DNA of 28,419 bases from contig CAYPFO010000045.1 of NCBI GenBank assembly GCA_964410065.1, positions 1-28,419 of the forward strand, in the 5' to 3' direction. Positions within the stretch are counted from its first letter, which is position 1, and each line of letters opens with the position of its first letter. The stretch is from Serpens sp964410065 (GTDB taxonomy: Bacteria; Pseudomonadota; Gammaproteobacteria; Pseudomonadales; Pseudomonadaceae). Under the pieces are notes generated by a model. That model was given only the letters and a program-made list of their open reading frames with translations. It was not told the DNA's origin and did no database searches. Positions 8,265-14,928 of this stretch are shown piece after piece. A program made the position numbers and the translations under genes.

Positions 8265-9089
8265 ATGGGCACTCTTTCGGTCAACCAGAACAAACTGCAG
8301 AAGCGTCTGCGCCGCCAGGCCGGTGAAGCGGTCACCGACTTCAACATGATCGAGGACGGCGACAAGGTGATGGTCTGCCTGTCCGGCGGCAAGGACAGCT
8401 ACACCATGCTGGACGTCCTGCTGTACCTGCAAAAGGTCGCGCCGATCAAATTCGAGATTGTCGCGGTGAACATGGACCAGAAGCAGCCGGGTTTCCCAGA
8501 GCATGTGCTGCCCGAGTACCTCAAGGCGTTGGGTGTCGATTACCACATCATCGAGAAGGACACCTACTCGGTGGTCAAGGAAAAGATCCCGGAAGGCAAG
8601 ACCACCTGTTCTCTGTGCTCGCGCCTGCGCCGCGGCACGCTGTACACCTATGCTGACGAGATCGGGGCGACCAAGATGGCCTTGGGTCACCACCGCGACG
8701 ACATTCTGGAAACCTTCTTCCTGAATATGTTCTACGGCGGCACCCTCAAGGCGATGCCGCCCAAGCTGCTGTCCGACGACGGCCGCAACGTGGTGATCCG
8801 GCCGTTGGCCTATTGCAACGAGGCGGACATCGAAGCCTATTCGAAGATGAAGGAATTCCCGATCATTCCCTGCAACCTGTGCGGCTCGCAGGAAAACCTG
8901 CAACGCCAGGTGGTCAAGGGCATGCTCCAGGACTGGGAGCGTCAGTCGCCGGGGCGTACCGAAATCATGTTCCGCGCCCTGCAGAACGTGGTGCCTTCGC
9001 AGCTGGCCGACCGCAGCCTGTTCGACTTCAAGAGCTTGAAAATCGACGACAGCGCCACGCCGCGCTTTGTGGACGTGATGAGCCTGTAA
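8265..9089 (+). CDS. ttcA: tRNA 2-thiocytidine(32) synthetase TtcA
   Basis: TtcA inserts sulfur at C2 of cytidine 32 in certain tRNAs, using ATP and an oxygen-sensitive [4Fe-4S] cluster. At 274 aa it has the normal length. The PP-loop ATPase motif SGGKDS is at 40-45. The two CxxC motifs that hold the cluster and active cysteines are CSLC (115-118) and CNLC (203-206), each in its conserved context. ATG 8265 begins the conserved MGTLSVNQNKLQKRLRR; the earlier in-frame ATG 8184 adds unconserved residues. It stands alone, divergent from the DnaJ-related gene and convergent with the TerC gene. Confidence 0.97.
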   Translation: MGTLSVNQNKLQKRLRRQAGEAVTDFNMIEDGDKVMVCLSGGKDSYTMLDVLLYLQKVAPIKFEIVAVNMDQKQPGFPEHVLPEYLKALGVDYHIIEKDTYSVVKEKIPEGKTTCSLCSRLRRGTLYTYADEIGATKMALGHHRDDILETFFLNMFYGGTLKAMPPKLLSDDGRNVVIRPLAYCNEADIEAYSKMKEFPIIPCNLCGSQENLQRQVVKGMLQDWERQSPGRTEIMFRALQNVVPSQLADRSLFDFKSLKIDDSATPRFVDVMSL

Positions 9090-9141
9090 CGACTCGAAGC
9101 GGTCGCTGGGGCCTGGGCGGCCCGCAGCGAACGCTCGGGAA

Positions 9142-10704
9142 TCACGATGCCGCGTGTGCCCGCGGCGTGATGAGCATCTTGGTCACCCGGCGATCCCGGA
9201 CCTCCAGTACCGTCAGTTGCCAGTCGGCGTACTCGATTCGATCACCGATCAGCGGCAAGCGATCCAGCACGCTCATCGCCAGCCCCGAAAGGGTTTGGTA
9301 ATCGTCCGTGGGTTTGGCGTTGAAACCCAGGCGGTCGCGTAGAACCAGCAGGTTCACGGCACCGCTTGCGTGGTATCCACCTTCTACGGCTTCGATATCC
9401 GGCCCCTCGATTTCGCTGGCATCGGGCAGCTCGCCCGCAATGGCTTCGAGGATATCTGTGAGCGTCAGCAGCCCTTCAAAATCGCCGAACTCGTTAACCA
9501 CGAACGCCACATGGGTGGCCGCCTCGCGCATTTGCTCCAGCGCATTGAGTACCGACGAGCTGTCGGGCAGGTTGATGGGCGTACGCACCAGGCTTTCGAT
9601 ATCCGCTTGCTCGCCTTTGAGCAACTGCCTGAATAATTCCTTCTTGTGGATATAACCCAACGGCACGTCAGCGGCGTTGCCGCGGGACACCAGCAGGCGC
9701 GAGTGAGGTGAGTCCAGCATCGTTTGATGGATCTTCTCAAGCGGGTCGTCGAGGTTGATGCGGTCTACGTCCATGCGGTCGGTCATGACTTTCTGGATGG
9801 ACTGATCAGCCAGGCCCAAAACGCCGCGGATCATGACGCGCTCGCGCCGGTCGAACGGCACGTCATCGCCTGACGCACCGCCGAGCATGTCGGCAATCTC
9901 TTCGCCGACTTCATCCATCTCAATCTTGCCGCCGAGCAGGCGCATCACCGCGTGGGCGGTTCGGTCACGTAGTCCGCGCTCGCCCTGCAGGCTGCGTTTG
10001 CGCCGCGAGCGGGCCAGCTGATTGAAGAATTCGATGGCAATCGAGAAGCCGATGGCGGCGTACAGGTAGCCTTTCGGAATGTGAAAGCCGAACCCTTCTG
10101 CCGTCAGACTGAAACCGATCATCATCAGGAAGCCCAGGCACAGCATGATGACGGTGGGACGGGCATTGACGAAGGCGGTCAGGGGCTTGCTGGCGACCAT
10201 CATCAGGCCCATGGAGATCACCACCGCAATCATCATCACCGGCAGGTGCTCGACCATGCCCACAGCGGTGATGACCGCGTCCAGCGAGAACACCGCGTCC
10301 AGCACGATGATCTGCGCGACCACCGGCCAAAAGCGCGCATAGGCCTTGCTGCCGGAGGCTTGATGAGTGCGGCCTTCGAGCCGCTCATGCAGCTCCATCG
10401 TCGCCTTGAACAACAGGAAGATACCGCCGAACAGCATGATCAGGTCACGGCCGGAGAAGGCGTGGTCAAACACCGAAAACAGCGGCTGCGTCAGGGTGAC
10501 CAGCCACGCGACGCTGGCCAGCAGCCCCAGGCGCATGATCATCGCCAGGCTCAAGCCGATCATGCGTGCACGGTCGCGCTGCTCGGGCGGCAATTTGTCC
10601 GCCAGAATCGCGATGAAAACCAGGTTATCGATGCCCAGGACGATTTCCAGGACGATCAGGGTCAATAGACCCAGCCAGGCGGTGGGATCAGCGATCCATT
10701 CCAT
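9142..10704 (-). CDS. TerC family membrane protein with CBS pair and CorC/HlyC domain
   Basis: 520 aa in three parts. Residues 1-230 are a TerC-type membrane domain with about seven spans and the diagnostic acidic motifs EIVLGIDNLVF and VLDAVFSLDAVITA. Residues about 295-420 are a CBS pair (VMTDRMDVDRINLDD to VNEFGDFEGLLTLTDILEAI). Residues about 435-515 are the CorC/HlyC transporter-associated domain. The layout is that of E. coli YoaE and YegH. TerC proteins are implicated in metal ion export, notably manganese; the substrate here is not known. ATG 10704 gives the conserved MEWIADPTAWLGL start with a weak AAGAG upstream. The preceding 300 bases can form several hairpins. Confidence 0.93.
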   Translation of the reverse strand: MEWIADPTAWLGLLTLIVLEIVLGIDNLVFIAILADKLPPEQRDRARMIGLSLAMIMRLGLLASVAWLVTLTQPLFSVFDHAFSGRDLIMLFGGIFLLFKATMELHERLEGRTHQASGSKAYARFWPVVAQIIVLDAVFSLDAVITAVGMVEHLPVMMIAVVISMGLMMVASKPLTAFVNARPTVIMLCLGFLMMIGFSLTAEGFGFHIPKGYLYAAIGFSIAIEFFNQLARSRRKRSLQGERGLRDRTAHAVMRLLGGKIEMDEVGEEIADMLGGASGDDVPFDRRERVMIRGVLGLADQSIQKVMTDRMDVDRINLDDPLEKIHQTMLDSPHSRLLVSRGNAADVPLGYIHKKELFRQLLKGEQADIESLVRTPINLPDSSSVLNALEQMREAATHVAFVVNEFGDFEGLLTLTDILEAIAGELPDASEIEGPDIEAVEGGYHASGAVNLLVLRDRLGFNAKPTDDYQTLSGLAMSVLDRLPLIGDRIEYADWQLTVLEVRDRRVTKMLITPRAHAAS

Positions 10705-11008
10705 TTAGTGCATGCTCTTGAAAAGAAGACGGGTACAGCCAAACGCACCGCGAACCGCTTGAGTTCGCCGCGAAAACGTCTGCCGATTGATCCGAGGTGC
10801 AGCGCAAAGGCTGCGAGGGGCTAAGCGCCGAAGGGCACTGCCGGGAGATTGAGCCGCTCTCAGCCGGCAAGGCGAGGGCGGTTTTCTACAGTCACTGTCC
10901 ATATAGTCCGAAGTGGAAACGAAGGCCGCGAAGGGTAAAGGAATTCTAACGGCTGGTTTATGGGGTATTCGTTACAAGTTTTTGCATCTTCAACAAACAC
11001 TGCCTGAC
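10705..11008 (-). other. 304-base intergenic region with three hairpins in the TerC leader
   Basis: No convincing gene is seen. On the transcript entering the TerC gene (minus strand) three stems can form. They are TGCCGG/CCGGCA (10839-10844 with 10864-10869) containing a nested TGAG/CTCA, GCAGC/GCTGC (10799-10803 with 10810-10814), and GCGAAC/GTTCGC (10750-10755 with 10763-10768). The yybP-ykoY manganese riboswitch that precedes some TerC-family genes was looked for, and its conserved core was not recognised. Confidence 0.4.
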
Positions 11009-12328
11009 CTAGTCCCGCTCAGGTGTGCCCTTTTCGATCTGTGGAGTTATGCGCGTCGCCATGACCTGGTCGATCCGGTAGCTGTCGACATCCATCACCT
11101 CGAAGGTGTAGCCGCCCCAGGTCACGCTGTCGGTACGCTTGGGCACTCGGCGCAGCATGGTCATCAGCAGGCCGGCGAGGGTTTCGTATTCGTCCTCGTG
11201 GGGGACGCTGTCGATCTCCAACGCACGGCGCACATCCTGGATGGGCGTGACGCCGTCGATCAGCCAGGAGTTGGCGTCACGGCGCACGATCTGTTCTTCG
11301 TACCAGGGCGAAACCATGTCGCCCATCACGATGCTCATCACGTCGTTGAGGCTGACCAGGCCGACCACCAGGCTGTATTCGTTGACGATCAAGGCAAAGG
11401 TTTCGCCGGCCTGGCGGAACTGCTTGAGCATTTCCGCGAGGGTCAGGCGATCGGGCACCACCAGGGGTTTGCGGATCAGGCTCGGATCGGTGAGAGCGAT
11501 GGGCTGGTTGTTCACCACCCGCTTGAACAGGTCCTTGATGGTGACGTAACCGATGATGTGGTCGATGTCGCCATCACAGACCGGGTAGGACGAATGGGGT
11601 GCGTCACTGATCCGTGAGCGGATCAAGGTGTCAGGATCATCGTGGAGAAAGTAGGCAATGGCGTCGCGGTGCGTCATGGCACTGGGCAGCGTGCGGGTTT
11701 CCAATTCAAAGATGTTTTCGATGACCTGCTGCTCATGGCGATCGAGGGTGCCGGATTGGGCGCCGGCTTCGGTCATGGCCAGGATGTCGTCCGGAGTGAC
11801 GCTGTCGTCGCGTTTGCGCGGCAGATTGCACAGGGCGATCAGGCCACTGACCAGCCAGGAATAAATCAACACAACGGGCTTTAGCAGCACGGTGAGGATC
11901 TGCATCGGGCCAATGACGCGCACGGCGAGCTGTTCGGGAATCGCCATGGCGACCTGTTTGGGAACCAGGTCGGTGATGACGATGAACAGCGAGGTGGTAA
12001 GGGTAAAGGACACCACGAAGGCCAGCGTGGCAGCCTGCTCGGCGGCCATGTGCGCAGTAAATAGTTGAGTAAACCGGGGGCTGAGAAAACCCTCGCCGAC
12101 TATCCCGCCGAGGATGGCCAGGGCGTTCATGCCGATCTGCACCACAGTGAAATAGTGGCCGGGGTTGGCCTGGGTATGGATGACCCGCAGGGCGTTGGCA
12201 CTGCCTTCGTCGGCCATCTGGCGCAGCTTGATCGGACGCGAGGCGGCCAGGGCAATTTCTGCCAGGGAGAAAAACGCGCTGAACAGTATCAGGGCGGACA
12301 GCAGGAGCAGGCTTTGGCTGAAGCTCAT
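11009..12328 (-). CDS. CNNM/CorB-type membrane protein (DUF21, CBS pair, CorC/HlyC)
   Basis: 439 aa. Residues 1-180 form the DUF21/CNNM transmembrane domain (ALILFSAFFSLAEIALAASRPIKLRQMADEG and FIVITDLVPKQVAMAIPEQLA are diagnostic). About 195-335 are the CBS pair (MTEAGAQSGTLDRHE linker, then IGYVTIKDLF and VNEYSLVVGLVSLNDVM). About 350-435 are the CorC/HlyC domain. Such proteins (YfjD/CorB, MpfA) are linked to magnesium or other divalent cation efflux, and the label 'hemolysin' is historical. ATG 12328 is used; the longer frame starts only at a TTG (12346). The paired TerC-CBS-CorC gene lies just downstream in the same orientation, 304 bases away. Confidence 0.92.
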   Translation of the reverse strand: MSFSQSLLLLSALILFSAFFSLAEIALAASRPIKLRQMADEGSANALRVIHTQANPGHYFTVVQIGMNALAILGGIVGEGFLSPRFTQLFTAHMAAEQAATLAFVVSFTLTTSLFIVITDLVPKQVAMAIPEQLAVRVIGPMQILTVLLKPVVLIYSWLVSGLIALCNLPRKRDDSVTPDDILAMTEAGAQSGTLDRHEQQVIENIFELETRTLPSAMTHRDAIAYFLHDDPDTLIRSRISDAPHSSYPVCDGDIDHIIGYVTIKDLFKRVVNNQPIALTDPSLIRKPLVVPDRLTLAEMLKQFRQAGETFALIVNEYSLVVGLVSLNDVMSIVMGDMVSPWYEEQIVRRDANSWLIDGVTPIQDVRRALEIDSVPHEDEYETLAGLLMTMLRRVPKRTDSVTWGGYTFEVMDVDSYRIDQVMATRITPQIEKGTPERD

Positions 12329-12539
12329 AAAGGTGCATAAGGGCAAGGAAAGGTGGCGGAGATTACCATGCGCCCGTAACGGCGAGTATTACGCACGGTA
12401 AGTCGAGCATGCGGCTGAGAATACTCTAGACCCGCCATCGCCCTTGGCACGCTGATCAACACGCCAGCGCATTGCACTTGCCACGCTGCCACGGCACCCT
12501 GTGCCACCCCTTGCACACCGACTTCTGAGCAGGCTTCCC

Positions 12540-13211
12540 ATGCGCAACTACCAGTGGCTCCACGAATACTGTCTGAACCGTTTCGGCTCGGCGGCAGCGC
12601 TGGAGGCACGTTTGCCGGTCCCCAAGAGTCCCGAGGCGCTGCGTGCGATGGCGGATGACCGGTATTTGTCGCAGCTGGCCTTGCGGGTATTTCGCGCGGG
12701 GCTCAAGCACAGCCTGGTGGATGCCAAGTGGCCGGCCTTCGAAGAGGTGTTTTTCGGCTTCGACCCCAACAAGATCGTGCTGATGAGCGCGGAACATGTG
12801 GAGCGGCTGATGCAGGATGTGCGGTTGATTCGCCACTTTGGCAAGCTCAAGAGCGTGCCGCGCAATGCGCAGTTCGTTCTGGATGTGGTCCGGGAAAAAG
12901 GTAGCTTCGGCGCGCTGATCGCCGACTGGCCGGGGAGCGACGTCATCGGTTTGTGGAAGTACCTGGCCAAGCATGGCACCCAGATGGGTGGCTTGTCGGC
13001 GCCGCGTTTTTTACGCATGGTCGGCAAAGATACCTTCGTGCCCGCCGAGGATGTGGTCGCGGCGCTCAAGGCGCAGGAGATCATCGACAAGGCGCCCACG
13101 AGTCTTCGCGACCTGGCGTTGGTGCAGGCAGCCTTCAATCAGTGGCAGGCGGAAAGCGGCAGGCCGCTGTGCCAACTGTCGATGATGCTGGCATATACGG
13201 TGAACCACTGA
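12540..13211 (+). CDS. DNA-3-methyladenine glycosylase I (Tag)-like protein, catalytic residue replaced
   Basis: A 223-aa protein with the Tag/HhH-GPD pattern: AFEEVFFGFDPNKIVLMSAEHVERLMQDVRLIRHFGKLKSVPRNAQFVLDV aligns by eye with the Tag core. In E. coli Tag the segment LLLEGAQAGLSW carries the important Glu38. Here the aligned segment is LALRVFRAGLKH, with Arg49 at the Glu position and His57 at the Trp. The His and Cys residues forming Tag's zinc site near both termini are also missing. It may therefore bind damaged DNA without Tag-type catalysis, or use another chemistry. ATG 12540 has GAGCAGG upstream. It is divergent from the CNNM gene. Confidence 0.75.
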   Translation: MRNYQWLHEYCLNRFGSAAALEARLPVPKSPEALRAMADDRYLSQLALRVFRAGLKHSLVDAKWPAFEEVFFGFDPNKIVLMSAEHVERLMQDVRLIRHFGKLKSVPRNAQFVLDVVREKGSFGALIADWPGSDVIGLWKYLAKHGTQMGGLSAPRFLRMVGKDTFVPAEDVVAALKAQEIIDKAPTSLRDLALVQAAFNQWQAESGRPLCQLSMMLAYTVNH

Positions 13212-13358
13212 AGGCCGCGTCACGAGGCTGCACTGCTGCGGGTCGTGACAGCGAAAAACACAGGGCTCGAACAACCCGTCGGGGGGATCAGCCTGGTTAA
13301 ACAAGGGGCGCTTAGATGGCGCGCTCAATGCCGTTGGTCACTAAATGATCGATAGAAT

Positions 13359-13387
13359 TTGAAAATCGATTTCTCGGTTGGCATAGT
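13359..13387 (+). promoter_or_regulatory. Candidate sigma-70 promoter of the NlpC/P60 pair
   Basis: TTGAAA (13359-13364) and CATAGT (13382-13387) are separated by 17 bases and lie 32 bases before the first NlpC/P60 start. The region also repeats ATCGAT at both sides of the -35. This is a fair consensus match but unproven. Confidence 0.4.
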
Positions 13388-13419
13388 CTCGCCACTTTTT
13401 AACCGAGACGGCCGTGCCC

Positions 13420-14055
13420 ATGCCCATACGCTTCGCACCTCTCGTGCCTTTGGCTCTCGTTGTATTACTGACAGGCTGTGCCTCTACCCCCTCGCAACGC
13501 CCTGAACCCGCAGCTCCGCCGCTGGAATCGTTAAGTGCTCAGATCGAACTGTTCGAGCAGCAGATCGAGGAGCATCTGGTGGAGCTTGAAAGCCAGCAAC
13601 TGGAACAGTTGGCTCACAGCATTCTGCACCGTGGCCACCAGTTGCTAGGAACTCCTTATCGCTATGGTGGAATGTCCACCAAGACGGGGTTCGATTGCAG
13701 CGGCTTCATTGGCTATCTGTTCCATGAAGAAGCCGGCATCAAACTGCCGCGGACCACCCGCGAGATGGTTCAGCTGAACGCGCCCCGTGTGGCGCGGGGC
13801 GAGCTGCAACCGGGCGATATCATTTTCTTCAGCACCCGTGGACGCGGTGGCCGGGTCAACCATGCCGGTATCTATATCGGCGATCAGCAATTCATCCATT
13901 CCGCCAGTCGCCGCAGCGGCGTGCGCGTGGATCGTCTGGACCAGGGTTACTGGAGTACGCGCTACTTGCAGGCCAAGCGCGTGCTGACCTCGGACAGCGT
14001 GCCGACGCTCAATCTCGCGCAGCTGGCCGGCCAGGAGCAGACGGCGCGGCGTTGA
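13420..14055 (+). CDS. NlpC/P60 family lipoprotein (first of a tandem pair)
   Basis: 211-aa lipoprotein, probable peptidoglycan endopeptidase of the Spr/MepS type that cuts murein peptide crosslinks. The signal peptide ends in the lipobox LTGC (Cys20). A short helical region (about 38-70, Gln/Glu-rich, possible coiled coil) precedes the NlpC/P60 domain. Its catalytic residues are visible: Cys93 in FDCSGF, His148 in VNHAGIYIG and His160 in FIHS. ATG 13420 is chosen; GTG 13414 is in frame 6 bases earlier. A second, shorter paralogue follows 79 bases downstream, probably on the same transcript. Confidence 0.92.
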   Translation: MPIRFAPLVPLALVVLLTGCASTPSQRPEPAAPPLESLSAQIELFEQQIEEHLVELESQQLEQLAHSILHRGHQLLGTPYRYGGMSTKTGFDCSGFIGYLFHEEAGIKLPRTTREMVQLNAPRVARGELQPGDIIFFSTRGRGGRVNHAGIYIGDQQFIHSASRRSGVRVDRLDQGYWSTRYLQAKRVLTSDSVPTLNLAQLAGQEQTARR

Positions 14056-14134
14056 GGACGCCGTGGGCGTAGGGCTTGCACCAGCGGAACGTACGCTGCA
14101 CAGTGTTGGTGCTTTCACTTAACGGACGTCCGCC

Positions 14135-14650
14135 ATGCCTGTCTTGGCTCGCATTGCCCTGCTCGTAGTGGTCAGCCTGCTTGGTGCCTGCTCCTCTCAG
14201 GCGCCGCACTCCGACATCGTTTATACCTCGCGCTCCGCGACTGCGGTCCCCAGCGATGTCCTGTTCCGCGCCATCGGTCTGGTCGGCACTCCGTACCGTT
14301 GGGGCGGAAACACGCCGTCCGGTGGTTTCGATTGCAGCGGTCTGATCGGTTTCGTGTACCGCGATGCCGCCGGTATCCAGTTGCCTCGCACCACGGCCCA
14401 GTTGAGCAATCTGCGTGCGCCCAGCATCAAGCGCCGCGCACTGCAGCCCGGCGATCTTGTGTTCTTTGCCACCGGCGGCGGTAGCAAGGTCAGCCATGCC
14501 GGCATTTATGTCGGCGAAGGACGCTTCGTGCATGCTCCCTCGTCGGGTGGCACGGTGCGTTTGGACAGCCTGTCCAGCCGTTATTGGGAAAAGACCTACC
14601 AGGGTGCCAAACGGATTTTCGACGAGGGGCAAGTGGCGCGTAATCGCTGA
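14135..14650 (+). CDS. NlpC/P60 family lipoprotein (second of a tandem pair)
   Basis: 171-aa paralogue of the preceding gene, without the Gln/Glu-rich spacer. Lipobox LGAC gives Cys19 as the lipidated residue. The catalytic set is Cys67 (FDCSGL), His121 (VSHAGIYVG) and His133 (FVHA). It shares GTPYRxGG and the LPRTT motif with its neighbour, which supports local duplication. Predicted role is outer-membrane-anchored murein endopeptidase. The start at 14135 lacks a strong Shine-Dalgarno. The structured region before the CobT paralogue begins about 50 bases after its stop. Confidence 0.92.
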   Translation: MPVLARIALLVVVSLLGACSSQAPHSDIVYTSRSATAVPSDVLFRAIGLVGTPYRWGGNTPSGGFDCSGLIGFVYRDAAGIQLPRTTAQLSNLRAPSIKRRALQPGDLVFFATGGGSKVSHAGIYVGEGRFVHAPSSGGTVRLDSLSSRYWEKTYQGAKRIFDEGQVARNR

Positions 14651-14699
14651 TCTTTCGCCAACGCTCGCATCGTCTTATTAGGGTTGTAATCGAGAGGAA

Positions 14700-14716
14700 A
14701 GTGACAATTTGCCACT
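14700..14716. promoter_or_regulatory. 17-bp palindromic operator candidate
   Basis: AGTGACAATTTGCCACT is a palindrome with a single mismatched pair around a central T. It is centred about 50 bases before the likely transcription start of the CobT paralogue, a usual place for an activator site. I do not recognise the regulator. Confidence 0.45.
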
Positions 14717-14749
14717 GCGGTTAACGTGCAGTCGATCACATCAAAACTC

Positions 14750-14755
14750 TATACT
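14750..14755 (+). promoter_or_regulatory. Candidate -10 box (TATACT) for the CobT-paralogue transcript
   Basis: TATACT is one base off the sigma-70 -10 consensus. No good -35 is present at 16-18 bases, which fits a promoter needing an activator. Initiation 6-8 bases later would start the RNA at about 14761-14763, next to the folded region. Confidence 0.45.
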
Positions 14756-14759
14756 CGCG

Positions 14760-14928
14760 CCTGTTCTACAGGACGATACGCCTGTAGCGCGATGCGACCG
14801 CTAGGCCAGCCCTCGCAGGGGAGCGAGACACCCGGCTGGCAGCCAAGGAGAAGCACAACGGCTCGCGCCGTTGGCGCTAGCGGTCTATGCGAATCTGCCA
14901 AAAGAGAACAATAAAAAAGGAACCGCCA
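14760..14928 (+). ncRNA. Structured 5' leader upstream of the CobT paralogue, candidate riboswitch or cis-regulatory RNA
   Basis: The leader can fold as follows. ACAGG (14768-14772) pairs either with CCTGT 14760-14764 or with CCTGT 14781-14785, so these two hairpins exclude each other. Next, P1 GACCGCTAG (14796-14804) pairs with CTAGCGGTC (14877-14885), closing a three-way junction. P2 is GCCAGCC (14805-14811) with GGCTGGC (14834-14840), containing a CTCGC/GCGAG hairpin and an ACACCC bulge. P3 is CAACGGC (14856-14862) with GCCGTTG (14867-14873) around TCGC. The P2-P3 linker is purine-rich. No cobalamin B12 box and no terminator U-tract are seen. A clear AAGGA site (14917-14921) follows, so control could be translational. 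The stems are read directly; function is inferred. Confidence 0.55.

Noticed and set aside
10705..10910. yybP-ykoY manganese riboswitch before the TerC gene
   Set aside because: Hairpins are present, but the conserved core sequences of the motif could not be matched on the minus strand.
10913..11617. 234-codon plus-strand frame opposite the CNNM-type gene
   Set aside because: Antisense shadow, His/Asp/Val-rich, with no motif.
14796..14885. Self-cleaving ribozyme (hammerhead-like three-way junction)
   Set aside because: The junction lacks the CUGAUGA and GAAA core sequences, and no other ribozyme core was recognised.
14651..14928. Cobalamin riboswitch upstream of the CobT paralogue (GCCACTG at 14711-14717)
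   Set aside because: The short GCCACTG string occurs, but it lies upstream of the likely transcription start. The B12 box and the other conserved core elements are not visible.
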